DNA from: Pontibacter virosus
Lineage (GTDB): Bacteria > Bacteroidota > Bacteroidia > Cytophagales > Hymenobacteraceae
Length of the DNA stretch: 64,000 nucleotides
Assembly: GCF_003096355.1 (NCBI RefSeq)
Contig: NZ_QEKI01000011.1
Location: 1-64,000 of the forward strand
Reading direction: 5' to 3'
Shown here: positions 1-8,857 of the stretch, in pieces
Layout: every line of letters begins with the position of its first letter
Position numbering within the stretch: the stretch's first letter is position 1
Made by a program: the position numbers and the translations under genes
The notes under the pieces: generated by a model
The model's input: the letters and a program-made list of their open reading frames with translations, nothing else
What the model was told of the DNA's origin: nothing
The model's database searches: none

Positions 1-188
1 CTGGATAAGGGTAGGCTCTTTTTTTTCATCTTAAATTAGAAGTTAAATGTGAATCCAAAAGATAGCCCTTATCCGCTGCTTTTTAAAACCAGCTATCGAA
101 GGTTTAGTGCAACAAGGTTTATACCTTATGCTTCGGCTGATAGCCTCGCACAATGTATACACGAGACGTTGGACCAAAATCAAACAGA

Positions 189-1445
189 ATGAAGAAATTT
201 TATGTACTCCCGTTGCTAGCGTTTATCACTATACCATCTTATGGGCAAAGTCAAATTAAGAAGTATGTTGAAAGCAACGCTATTTCAATCAACTCCATAC
301 AACCTGATTTTGCCGACTATACTGATCTGGAGCCGATAGGAAAAGCTATTGGGGACGCCAGAATAGTAATGCTTGGTGAGCAGGGGCACGGGGACGGTGC
401 AGCGTTCCTGGCTAAAACAAGGCTTGTTAAATACCTACATGAACAGAAAGGGTTCAATGTGATAGCCTTTGAGGGTGATTTCTTCGGATTGAACGCTGGT
501 TGGGACGAAATACGTAAGGAGCGGGAACAGATCAGTAAGTTTCTTTATGATAATGTCTACACGGTCTGGACTAGGAGCAAGCAGTGCAGCGACCTGCTAT
601 ACGATTACATCCCCGGATCCTACCAAACTAACATCCCTCTAAAAGTAACAGGATTCGACATACAACTTTATCTAGACCATTCTGCTAGGCATTTAAAGAT
701 TTATATCGACACATCACTGCGGCAAACAAATATCGCGTTCGTTAAAACTAAAGCCTATCAAGATGAATTTCTTCCTGCAGTAGAGGGGCTGACCAAAGGA
801 TGGTTGGTCGGTAAAGAGACAGAGCTGAAGGTGCTAGAAGATCATGTTGCTGTGATTCTAAACCAACTGGGAGATCGTAATAACGAGTACAACTGGCTCT
901 TGCTTAAGAACATCCAATCATTCGCAGCCGCTAATCTTGCAGCCAGAAATCACCATGAAGCCACTGAAATAAGAGACAGGCAAATGGCAGAAAATTTAGA
1001 ATGGCTTGTGCGGAAGAAGTTTCCAAATGAAAAGGTGATCGTGTGGGCCGCAAACGCCCATGTTTCCAAGAATGCAACCACAGCATTCAAGTTCAAAAAC
1101 TCAAGGAAAAACTGGATGGGAACTATCTTCACCAGCGACAGCCTAAACAACGCCTCCACTTATGTGCTTGGTATTGCTTCCAGAAGCGGCGTGCATCAGA
1201 ACGTGCTAGAGCCTACACCTACTAAAGTTAACGCCCCACAGAAGAAGGGCCTTGAGAATTAGGTCGACAAGAGCCAACAATATGCTTTTATAGATTTCAG
1301 GAGTTTTAGAAAGGAGAATCCTTCTTATAAAGACCATTTTATGATGAAAGGGCACGGCCACAGCAGCAATTATGCTGATTGGACAAAGGTTTTCGACGGT
1401 ATTTTCTTCATTAGAGAAATGTTTCCGAGTGAGAGAATAAAATAG
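189..1445 (+). pseudogene. Erythromycin esterase family protein, interrupted by an in-frame TAG
   Basis: Family members hydrolyse the macrolide lactone or act as succinoglycan-type esterases. The motif GEQGHG at residues 63-68 and the following FNVIAFEGDF stretch mark the family. The ATG at 189 is preferred over the one at 153 because it begins a signal peptide (MKKFYVLPLLAFITIPSYGQ), so the product would be exported. A TAG at 1260-1262 ends the frame, but the same frame continues without shift to a TAG at 1443-1445 and codes a plausible C-terminus (MKGHGHSSNYADWTKVFDGI). The whole would be about 418 codons, the usual family size. Either a nonsense mutation has inactivated the gene, the first 357 codons suffice, or the base is an error. 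The DNA is more AT-rich than that beyond 2.2 kb. Family call is firm; the specific substrate is not. Confidence 0.8.
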
Positions 1446-1538
1446 ATCTTAGTTCAACAAAACCTATAAGGTAGCTACGCCACCGCAAAGCCTAGTACGT
1501 TAATGGTGATTTTTACAGACAATAACTAAAACTTAAAT

Positions 1539-2171
1539 ATGCAAAAACAAATCACATCAATACTGAAAGTTCTTGAGCTGGCAGAGCGACTGAAATTTGA
1601 ACTTAGACACAGCTATACATCAAGTGGCAGACAAGAAAGTGTTGCTGAACATACCTGGAGGATGGCATTGATGGCTGTTTTAATTGAGCCATTGTTAAAG
1701 CAAAAAGTTGACACAGCCCGACTTTTGAAAATGATAATTATACACGACTTAGTTGAGGCAGAAGCCACAGATATTTCAGCGCTGGACGTATTAAGAAACC
1801 CCGAGATCAGGCTGAATAAAGTCGAAAGAGAAAGAAAGGCAATTGAGAACCTACGGTCAGCCTTACAGGATTCAAATGGAGACGAAATTTATGAATTGTT
1901 TTATGAATTTGAGGAAAAAGAAACTTACGAATCTAAAGTCGCAAATGCCTTAGACAAATTAGAAGTCCAGCTCCAGCACAACCACGCTGACTTCTTAACC
2001 TGGGAGGAATTAGAATACGATATGTGTTATATGATGGATAAACACGTTTTATTTGACACAACGCTATTTGAATTGAAGACCCAGATTGAAAATCAGGCAA
2101 CCGAAAAAATGCAATTGAATGGTATTAATACAGATGTCATAAAACAAAGAGTTTTAGGAGAGGTAAGATAA
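1539..2171 (+). CDS. HD-domain hydrolase (YfbR/HDDC2-like nucleotidase family)
   Basis: A 210-residue all-helical HD-superfamily metal-dependent phosphohydrolase. The metal ligands are visible as H38 (VAEHTWR), the H69-D70 pair (IIIHDLVEAEATD) and D139 (NALDKLEVQLQH), the arrangement of the HD_3 group that includes the 5'-deoxynucleotidase YfbR. A role in removing phosphate from deoxynucleoside monophosphates follows from the family and is not proven here. It stands alone in the AT-rich left segment, downstream of the broken esterase gene, with a 93-bp gap and codon use (AAA, GAA, TTT) unlike genes further right. It may have arrived with the esterase gene. Confidence 0.75.
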   Translation: MQKQITSILKVLELAERLKFELRHSYTSSGRQESVAEHTWRMALMAVLIEPLLKQKVDTARLLKMIIIHDLVEAEATDISALDVLRNPEIRLNKVERERKAIENLRSALQDSNGDEIYELFYEFEEKETYESKVANALDKLEVQLQHNHADFLTWEELEYDMCYMMDKHVLFDTTLFELKTQIENQATEKMQLNGINTDVIKQRVLGEVR

Positions 2172-2235
2172 ATCCACTAAAAACTTCGCACGGGCATTAG
2201 TGGGCTAATAGTTGTAAACTAACCTTTCAACAAAG

Positions 2236-2697
2236 TTACTCCTGTACCACCTCACTCAGCTTTTCAAACACGTTTCCCATTTTATCGAGCACGGTCTGCT
2301 GCTCACTTAGCTTAAAGTCTTGTTGCAGGTCAATGGGGTGGCGGTAGCTCAGGTATACCTGGCCCTCTTTGTCTTCCCACACTAGCAGGCGCAAAGGCAG
2401 GTCCAGGCCGGAGCGCTGGTCGGCTTGCATGAGGTTGGTGCCTACCAGGGGATTGCCGAAAATAAGCACATGCGTCGGCCGCAGCTCCAGGCCCTTGTCA
2501 GCGGCGGCTTTGGCGTGGTCCACTTCCGCTACCAGGTTAATGCCCATACCCTGTATGGCTGTTCGCAGCTTGTTCAGCGTTTCTTCCATACCATAGGCGC
2601 TGGGTTTTGTCACCAGTCTGTCAGATTGCGAAGGCTGTGCTATACCTGCACAAGCGGTGCAGAGCAACAGGAGAAAGGCAATTGCAAAGTACTTCAT
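2236..2697 (-). CDS. DUF302 domain protein, probable lipoprotein
   Basis: A 153-residue protein. The start at 2697 (MKYFAIAFLLLLCTACAG) is chosen because it begins a signal sequence with a possible lipobox ending at the second Cys (TAC). An upstream ATG would overlap the preceding gene. The body matches DUF302: an N-terminal half with MEETLNKLRTAIQGMG and a later HVLIFGNPLVGTNLMQAD stretch, then LPLRLLVWED. The biochemical function of DUF302 is unknown. It lies 4 bp downstream of the acyloxyacyl hydrolase gene and is very likely co-transcribed, so a periplasmic envelope role is a reasonable inference. Confidence 0.8.
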   Translation of the reverse strand: MKYFAIAFLLLLCTACAGIAQPSQSDRLVTKPSAYGMEETLNKLRTAIQGMGINLVAEVDHAKAAADKGLELRPTHVLIFGNPLVGTNLMQADQRSGLDLPLRLLVWEDKEGQVYLSYRHPIDLQQDFKLSEQQTVLDKMGNVFEKLSEVVQE

Positions 2698-2701
2698 CTT
2701 T

Positions 2702-3826
2702 TTAAAATCTAAACCCGACACGGGCATCCAAAAAATCAGCTACATGGCGATGGGCCTTCAGGTTGATGCCGTAGAACATACTTCCACCGGTATGGTATTC
2801 CAGGCCCCAGCGCTGGTACACGGGGTCACGTGCTTTATAAGGCGAGTATACGTATACCCCGAGTTGCTGATTGAAACGGAAGCGGCCGATGCGCAACTCG
2901 TGGCCAACCAGCAAAGCACCGCGCTGAAAACTACGCCCGTCTGCTTCGTCCTGCAAGTGCTTCCGCAAGGTATAGTCTGCTATCCACTCGGCCCCGCCGG
3001 TCAGGGCGCTGATGCGGCCAATGGGCTGGCTCACATATGCGGCTATACCGAGCAGCGGCAACTTGCGCGAAGGCTCGTCTCGGCGGTCTTTGCCCGTGCC
3101 AAACACAGCCACCAGAATATTCCGCTCCTGCTGCTCCCGCATACCTTCTGACAGCTGTCTTTCGGGAAAAACGGCAGGTTGCAGCGCATAGTTGAGTCCC
3201 AGTGTGGCCGACGGAAAATTGATGCCCTTATTTGGCTGTCGCAAGCCACCGTTGGATATGTGTTTGTACGTGCCGCCTGCCCGCAACATCCATCGTTCGT
3301 TCAGCCGGTAGTTGCCTAATAGGTTGACCTCAAGCGGAAAGCTAATGCGGGTACTGTAAAAGAGGTTATCCGGGTTTGTGTCAGGGTGGTAGACGTTATC
3401 CATGTAAGCCAGTCCGGCCCCGAAGCGGAAGGACAGGCTGAAGCGACGGTGCGCCGAAAGAAAAGGCTCTGCATACAGGAGCAAGGTATAGGCACTGCCC
3501 AGCACATCGGGGTTATCGAAATTATAGTAAGCCAGCGCGGCACCCAGCCTGGGGTAACCTTGCATGTACTGCCAGGCGCGTTCATTGGTAAAGTGCAGGC
3601 TCACATCCGCTTCTATACCCCAGGGGTTCGAGCCGGAAACATCCCGGATGTCACGCGAGTGGGGTATAATGAAGCCTGTGTGGCCAGAGAGGCCGATATT
3701 AAGCGATGATCGGGAGGAATCGCTTTGCCAGGCGGCGCTGGCCAATGCCGGTACCCACAACACAGGCATGACCAGAGCTATGGATGCTAATAGGCTGAAA
3801 TGAAAACGTCTTCCTTCATGCATCAT
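2702..3826 (-). CDS. Acyloxyacyl hydrolase / PagL-like lipid A deacylase, outer membrane
   Basis: 374 residues: a signal peptide (residues 1-31, ending ALASA) followed by a beta-barrel ending in VGFRF with a terminal aromatic residue. The PagL-family active-site stretch KHISNGGLRQPNKGIN is present, giving H189 and S191 as the catalytic pair. PagL enzymes remove a 3-O acyl chain from lipid A in the outer membrane. The protein is longer than Pseudomonas PagL (about 170 residues), as is usual for the Bacteroidota members, in which only part is homologous. First gene of a two-gene unit with the DUF302 lipoprotein. Substrate here is inferred from family. Confidence 0.78.
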   Translation of the reverse strand: MMHEGRRFHFSLLASIALVMPVLWVPALASAAWQSDSSRSSLNIGLSGHTGFIIPHSRDIRDVSGSNPWGIEADVSLHFTNERAWQYMQGYPRLGAALAYYNFDNPDVLGSAYTLLLYAEPFLSAHRRFSLSFRFGAGLAYMDNVYHPDTNPDNLFYSTRISFPLEVNLLGNYRLNERWMLRAGGTYKHISNGGLRQPNKGINFPSATLGLNYALQPAVFPERQLSEGMREQQERNILVAVFGTGKDRRDEPSRKLPLLGIAAYVSQPIGRISALTGGAEWIADYTLRKHLQDEADGRSFQRGALLVGHELRIGRFRFNQQLGVYVYSPYKARDPVYQRWGLEYHTGGSMFYGINLKAHRHVADFLDARVGFRF

Positions 3827-4205
3827 TTTGTATCACTTAGAGTTGCCTCATGTCACGGTTAAATCATCAATGTGGCATTACGCCAGGGGCAGAGGTTCAA
3901 ACGCGCCTGTATCAGGTAAAGGATGCTGTTTCATGGCTTCTCACAATTGCTCTTGTTTTATACCGGGCGCAGGCAGATTGGTTTTGGGTTTCTGTAGCCG
4001 CTCAGGTATAGCCGCAGCCATTTTTGGTGCCAAATGGTGCTTTTAAAAAACATTTGTGCAAGCTTTCCTCAAAAGGCATGACAAATTCACTTACAAAATT
4101 TATATTAGCAGTTGGGCATACTTACTGTAATTCCCGTATACCTGCGTCTGTCGGGGAGGCGTTGTTCTCCTTGCCGACACAAGGCTTCTTTTAACATCTG
4201 AAAAC
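3827..4205. promoter_or_regulatory. Divergent intergenic region with a leader hairpin before ppk1
   Basis: 379 bp between the divergent acyloxyacyl hydrolase and ppk1 genes. I see no coding sequence. A hairpin at 4149-4179 has arms TGTCGG/CCGACA with an inner GGAG/CTCC stem, 26 nt before the ppk1 ATG, so it would lie in the 5' leader. No clean TAnnTTTG promoter element is seen. Copies of GGTATA/TATACC occur here too. Confidence 0.4.
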
Positions 4206-6311
4206 ATGCTCATTAATAAGGTTTCTGACCAGATAAAGCGAAGCAAGTACATAAGCCGCGACCTAAGCTGGCTGCGCTTCAATTACCGTGTGCTCGACCA
4301 GGCCCGCGACACCAGCCGCAGTCTTTTTGACAGGCTTAAGTTTATGGCCATCACAGCTTCAAACCTAGATGAGTTCTTTATGATCCGGGTAGGCAGCTTG
4401 TACAATTACATCGACTACGGCAAAGAGCGTCTGGACTATTCCGGCCTGCGCGAAATGCCTTTCCGCAAAAAACTGCTCGACTACGCCCACCGCTTTGTCA
4501 ACGACCAGTACCTCACATTCAATAACGAACTGGCCGAACTGTTCGAGAAGAACGGGTTTGATATACTCAAAGTAGGCGACCTGACCGAGATCGAGCAGAA
4601 GAAGGTAGACAGCTACTTCAAGAACACGATCTACCCGCTGCTCACGCCCATGGTGTTCGACAATTACCATGGTTTTCCGCTGCTCATGAACCAACTGCTC
4701 ACCTTTGGCGTGGTTACCCGCACCACCGAGGAGCAGAAAGCCCAGGACCGCGTGACCTTTGTGCAGATACCGCAAAACCTGGCTCGTTTCTACGAGATCA
4801 ACCGCAAAGACAAGCTTATTTTTGTGCCAATTGAGGAGATCATTCGCTGGAAGATCAAAAAGCTGTTCCGCAACGTGGAAATCGTTTCGGTCAACCTCTT
4901 CCGCATCACCCGCAACGGCGACTTTACCCTGGAGGAGTCTGACGATATTGAGGCCGACTTTGTACAGGAGATCAAGTCGAAACTGAAGACGCGCAAGAAG
5001 GGCCGTGTGGTGCGTCTGGAAATTGAGCGCAATCCGTCTCAGTTTATGATGCGGGTGCTAAAGGAGCGCTGGACCATCGACAATGCCAATGTCTTTACCA
5101 TTTCGTCCATGATCGACCTGCGCGGTCTTTGGCAGATTATCAATAACCGGCAGTTCAAGGACAAAGGCTTTAAACAGCCCGCTCCCGTGATCCCGCTTAG
5201 TTTGCCTGCCGAGTCGGTGAATATGTTTGAGTACCTCAAAGAGCATGATGTGCTGCTGCACCACCCCTATAACAACATGGAGCCTGTGGTGCAACTTTTG
5301 GAGCGTGCCGCAGAGGACCCCTATGTGCTGGGCATCAAGCAGACGATCTACCGCCTGGCCGACCAGTCGCGTGTGACAGCTGCGCTTTTGAAGGCTGCTG
5401 AAAACGGCAAGCACGTGTCGGTGTTGTTTGAGGTGAAGGCGCGTTTTGATGAAGAGAAAAACCTGCGGGAAGGCGAACGCCTGGAAAAAGCAGGCTGCTT
5501 TGTGATCTACGGCATCAGCAAGTACAAGACGCACACCAAGATGCTCATGATCATCCGCAAAGAAGGGGAGAAGGTAACACGCTACGTACACATTGGCAGC
5601 GGCAACTACAACGAGCAGACGGCCCGCCTCTATACCGACATCAGCTTGCTGACCACGAATGATGTATATGCGCACGACGTGTCTGAGTTTTTCAATGTGA
5701 TCACCGGTCACTCCAGACCGAACGAGTATAAGTACCTGCTTACTTCGCCAAAGGCCATGCGCTCGCAACTGATCGAGCTGATCCGGAATGAAGCGCGCAA
5801 TGCGAAGAAGGGTTTAAAGAGCGGCATCGTGATCAAAATTAACTCGCTCGAGGACAAAGAAGTGATCGACGAGTTTTACAAAGCCTCGAAGGCAGGTGTG
5901 CCAATCAAACTGATCGTGCGCGGCATCTGCTGTCTGCGACCCGGTCGTGAAGACCTGAGTGAGAATATCTCGGTGAAGTCTATCGTAGGCGAATACCTGG
6001 AGCATAGCCGCATTTATTACTTTCACAATAATGGTGACTCCAAGGTATACGGCGGCAGTGCCGACATTATGGTGCGCAGCTTTGATCGCCGCGTCGAGGC
6101 ACTTTTCCTGATCGTAAATGAAGAGCTAAAGAAAGAAGCGATCAACATCCTTTACTACAACCTGCTCGACAACCAGAACTCCTACATCATGCGTGAGGAT
6201 GGCACCTATACCCGCAAAAAACCAGCCGCCAACGAAGAGATCGTAGACGTGCACAAACTGTTTTACAAGAAGGTTTTTGAGGATGCCGCCCAGGAAGTAG
6301 AGTTGGTATAA
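4206..6311 (+). CDS. ppk1: Polyphosphate kinase 1
   Basis: Reversibly polymerises the gamma phosphate of ATP into polyphosphate. 701 residues, full family length. The N domain begins YISRDLSWLRFNYRVLDQARD. The two histidines of the phospholipase-D-like catalytic domains are visible: H443 (KYKTHTKM), the residue phosphorylated in E. coli PPK1 by homology, and H600 (EYLEHSRIYYFHNNG). Other conserved stretches are HPYNNMEP, VKARFDEEKNL and HIGSGNYNEQTARLYTD. The ATG at 4206 leaves a normal short lead before the first conserved block. It converges with the Ppx/GppA gene, only 3 bp separating the stop codons, so synthesis and breakdown enzymes are tail to tail. Confidence 0.97.
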   Translation: MLINKVSDQIKRSKYISRDLSWLRFNYRVLDQARDTSRSLFDRLKFMAITASNLDEFFMIRVGSLYNYIDYGKERLDYSGLREMPFRKKLLDYAHRFVNDQYLTFNNELAELFEKNGFDILKVGDLTEIEQKKVDSYFKNTIYPLLTPMVFDNYHGFPLLMNQLLTFGVVTRTTEEQKAQDRVTFVQIPQNLARFYEINRKDKLIFVPIEEIIRWKIKKLFRNVEIVSVNLFRITRNGDFTLEESDDIEADFVQEIKSKLKTRKKGRVVRLEIERNPSQFMMRVLKERWTIDNANVFTISSMIDLRGLWQIINNRQFKDKGFKQPAPVIPLSLPAESVNMFEYLKEHDVLLHHPYNNMEPVVQLLERAAEDPYVLGIKQTIYRLADQSRVTAALLKAAENGKHVSVLFEVKARFDEEKNLREGERLEKAGCFVIYGISKYKTHTKMLMIIRKEGEKVTRYVHIGSGNYNEQTARLYTDISLLTTNDVYAHDVSEFFNVITGHSRPNEYKYLLTSPKAMRSQLIELIRNEARNAKKGLKSGIVIKINSLEDKEVIDEFYKASKAGVPIKLIVRGICCLRPGREDLSENISVKSIVGEYLEHSRIYYFHNNGDSKVYGGSADIMVRSFDRRVEALFLIVNEELKKEAINILYYNLLDNQNSYIMREDGTYTRKKPAANEEIVDVHKLFYKKVFEDAAQEVELV

Positions 6312-6314
6312 GTA

Positions 6315-7217
6315 CTACCGACTAATCTGGCTGATCACAAACCGCTCCTGATGGTGCTGCTCATACAAGGCATGGATCATCCCGTCTTTGAGACCGACGG
6401 CAGGCACCAGCATGCTCTCCAGCTTCGCCCACTTCATGGCAGACAGGTAGATCTCAGCGGCAGGGAGAATGACGTCGGCGCGATCGGGGTTGAGGAGGAG
6501 CTCGGTGATGCGTTGCTCCATGGTCATGGCTGCTATACCTTGGGTTATCTCCTCGATCTGTTTGCGGAAGATCGGCTTGCCAACCGCCTTGCCTGACATA
6601 TCGAAAATCTTGTTGATGTTGCCGCCGGTGCCGATGGCGCGGGTGAGGTGGTATTTCTTAGCGTTCTCTTCTATCCAGACCCGCATGCTGTTCCAAAGCT
6701 CCTGCGAGTCTACTCCGTGCATGTGGCGGATAGAGCCCTGCTCAAACGACTGCGAAGCCATCTTTTCCCGGTTCACATAGATGTTGAACTCCGTGCTGCC
6801 GCCACCCACGTCGATGTGCAGGTAGTTGCGTTCGTCCAGGAAGTTCACAATGACTTTGTTGATCAGGTCGGCCTCTGCTACTCCGTCGATTACCTGGATG
6901 CCCATGCCGATCGCCTGGTGCACGCGGTCCAGAATTTCAGGGGCATTCTCGGAGGTACGCATGGCGGAGGTGGCGCACACCATGTAATGGTCCACGTCGT
7001 GCACGTCGAGCAGTAGCTGAAAAGCGTGAAGAAGCTTGATGAATTTCTGAATTTTGTGCTCGCTGATAAAGCCGTTGCTGAACACATCTTCGCCGAATCG
7101 AATGGCGTAGCGGATGTATTCTACTCGTTTAAAGATGACGTTTCCATTCTGATTCAGAACGCTGGAGATCTGGCATCTCACGGCGTTAGAACCGATATCA
7201 ATAGCAGCTAACTTCAA
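6315..7217 (-). CDS. Ppx/GppA phosphatase family protein (exopolyphosphatase)
   Basis: Predicted to hydrolyse polyphosphate ends or pppGpp. The ASKHA nucleotide-binding signatures are present: AAIDIGSNAVRC at the N-terminus and HIDVGGGSTEFNIY in the middle. A TTG at 7217 is taken as start because it places MKLAAIDIGSNAV at the N-terminus as in family members and gives 300 residues. The only upstream ATG (7304) would add 29 residues (SIYTYIWLEKACYTLL) that do not belong to the family. The 3' end abuts ppk1 in convergent arrangement, which favours a polyphosphate role over pppGpp. Confidence 0.88.
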   Translation of the reverse strand: MKLAAIDIGSNAVRCQISSVLNQNGNVIFKRVEYIRYAIRFGEDVFSNGFISEHKIQKFIKLLHAFQLLLDVHDVDHYMVCATSAMRTSENAPEILDRVHQAIGMGIQVIDGVAEADLINKVIVNFLDERNYLHIDVGGGSTEFNIYVNREKMASQSFEQGSIRHMHGVDSQELWNSMRVWIEENAKKYHLTRAIGTGGNINKIFDMSGKAVGKPIFRKQIEEITQGIAAMTMEQRITELLLNPDRADVILPAAEIYLSAMKWAKLESMLVPAVGLKDGMIHALYEQHHQERFVISQISR

Positions 7218-7328
7218 ATAAGATCTGGTTAAGAGCGTATAACAAGCTTTTTCAAGCCAAATATAGGTATAAATGCTGTACGCAGAAAGTCCATAAGCCA
7301 CCAAAATAAGACCAGCGATCAGACAATT

Positions 7329-8681
7329 TTATTCGCCGGACTGTACCCATCCGAGTCTGCCGTCGGGCTGGCGAACCAGATCAAACTGTCCGTTAACAGC
7401 CACCACAGGTATAGCGGCTCCCACCGGCAGACTGTCCATTTGCCCGGCATCCGGGTGCGCAGCATCCAGCAGCGGACGCTCCTGATCTAGCTTCTTGACA
7501 GTGATCGGTTTGGCTATACCTTCCACAAGTGAACTGATAATATAAGCTTCTGACTGATCGGGCAGGCGCACACGGTACCAGTTGTTAGCAGCACCCACAA
7601 CCTGCAGTGGGGTGTTTTTGCTGAGAGAGGTATGCAGCCCGGCTTTGGCCGAAGGCTCTGTCCGAACATTAGCCATTTTGGACGAGACCCGCACCCAGTT
7701 GCCGATGTGGGCAGCATCCACTTTTACGGTAGGTACAGGTGCCGCGGATTGATGCACGTAAGGGTAGGGGTTGGTAGCACCGTGGCCGTAGCGGTATATG
7801 CCAAAGTGCAGGTGCGGGCCAGTTCCTCTGGCGTTGCCGGTATTGCCAACCAGCCCCAGTGTATCGCCTACGCTAACGCGCTGCCCGGCTGAAACCAATT
7901 GCTGATCCAGGTGCGCATAGTACAGGTTCTGGCCGCGGTTCGTATCCGAAAGCCAGATGACCTTGCCACCGCGAGGCGTTTCGCTTACCCGTGACACCAC
8001 CCCATTTACCGAAGCGATAACGGGGGTGCCACGCGGTGCGAAAATGTCGATGCCTTCGTGACTACGGGCTCCTGCGTCGCGCGGGTCACCCCAGATGCTG
8101 GCAATGTGCCGGCTCGACTTTCCAGGTATAGGAAAAGCCAGTGTAGGCTGCGCTTGTATGGTGATGGTATAAGTGCCACCCCGCAGCAACTCAGGCTGTA
8201 TTCGCAGCAGGTGGGCCATGTCTTCATCAACCACATAGGTCAGGGTGGTAGCGGCTGTATCGGCAGAGGCAATACGTATAGGTGCTGCTGTGGGGTCGGA
8301 GCTAGCCTCAAACAAATCCATAAACACCTGCATGGTCTGGCGGGCTTTCATCTCCAGGTTCACCACCAGCTTCTCGCCGCGCTTGGCCTCTACTCTGTAA
8401 CCAAGCGCCCGTGGTTTGTCGGCCGGGAAATAGCCAGTTTCCTTGAAAGGTAATGTAACAGGGGTGGGCGTTTGCAAGGCCGTCTGCCCCGCCGCCAGCC
8501 AGTCCTGTCCCACGGCGGTCTCATCGAGCTTAGCAGTTTTCAAAGAAGAGACATAGGCCTCATAGGGCGTCTCTTTTTTAAAAACCCCACGCAGAGTTTC
8601 CCGGCTTCCGCAACTGGAGAGGAAGACGATGATTAGGAAGAAGTATAAGAAGGGAGAATAGCTGATCGGCTTTCTGTTCAT
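7329..8681 (-). CDS. M23 family metallopeptidase lipoprotein with C-terminal SH3-like repeats
   Basis: A cell-wall hydrolase of the LytM/M23 type. The N-terminus has a lipoprotein signal with lipobox LSSC (C24). The peptidase domain (about residues 190-305) carries zinc ligands H208/D212 (SHEGID) and H290/H292 (HLHFG). Two bacterial SH3-like segments follow, about 330-390 (NVRTEPSAKAGLHTSL) and 395-450. It should act on peptide cross-links of peptidoglycan from a membrane anchor. The minus-strand Ppx gene follows after 111 bp; an L,D-transpeptidase gene lies divergently upstream, so this is a small cell-wall neighbourhood. Complete catalytic set, so probably active. Confidence 0.92.
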   Translation of the reverse strand: MNRKPISYSPFLYFFLIIVFLSSCGSRETLRGVFKKETPYEAYVSSLKTAKLDETAVGQDWLAAGQTALQTPTPVTLPFKETGYFPADKPRALGYRVEAKRGEKLVVNLEMKARQTMQVFMDLFEASSDPTAAPIRIASADTAATTLTYVVDEDMAHLLRIQPELLRGGTYTITIQAQPTLAFPIPGKSSRHIASIWGDPRDAGARSHEGIDIFAPRGTPVIASVNGVVSRVSETPRGGKVIWLSDTNRGQNLYYAHLDQQLVSAGQRVSVGDTLGLVGNTGNARGTGPHLHFGIYRYGHGATNPYPYVHQSAAPVPTVKVDAAHIGNWVRVSSKMANVRTEPSAKAGLHTSLSKNTPLQVVGAANNWYRVRLPDQSEAYIISSLVEGIAKPITVKKLDQERPLLDAAHPDAGQMDSLPVGAAIPVVAVNGQFDLVRQPDGRLGWVQSGE

Positions 8682-8857
8682 GCTTGTTTTTATTTCCGGA
8701 TTTCAGATGTGTATCCCTTTCTATACAAATATGATACCCGGTTTGATTCCTTTGGCTTGATATAGAATGATTTAAGCGCAATGTTGGACCTTTTGGCCAA
8801 TTCGGAACTGTGCATGGACAGGCACGTAGAAAACAGATGTACTAATGAGAATGGATT

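Noticed and set aside
20-60. Minus-strand codons spelling a beta-barrel-like end (GFTFNF then stop)
   Set aside because: The frame is closed by a stop only ten codons upstream, so there is no supported gene. It may be a relic of one but cannot be shown from this window.
100-2235. Integron cassette recombination sites around the two left genes
   Set aside because: Short inverted pairs such as ATTAG-TGGG-CTAAT near 2197-2210 exist, but no repeated pair of sites with the GTTRRRY core was found.
2369-3151. Several plus-strand frames opposite the DUF302 and acyloxyacyl hydrolase genes
   Set aside because: They are mirror frames of well-supported minus-strand genes in GC-rich DNA.
5058-5768. Minus-strand frame of 236 codons opposite ppk1
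   Set aside because: It lies wholly inside the clear ppk1 gene and has the His/Val/Leu-rich composition typical of antisense frames.
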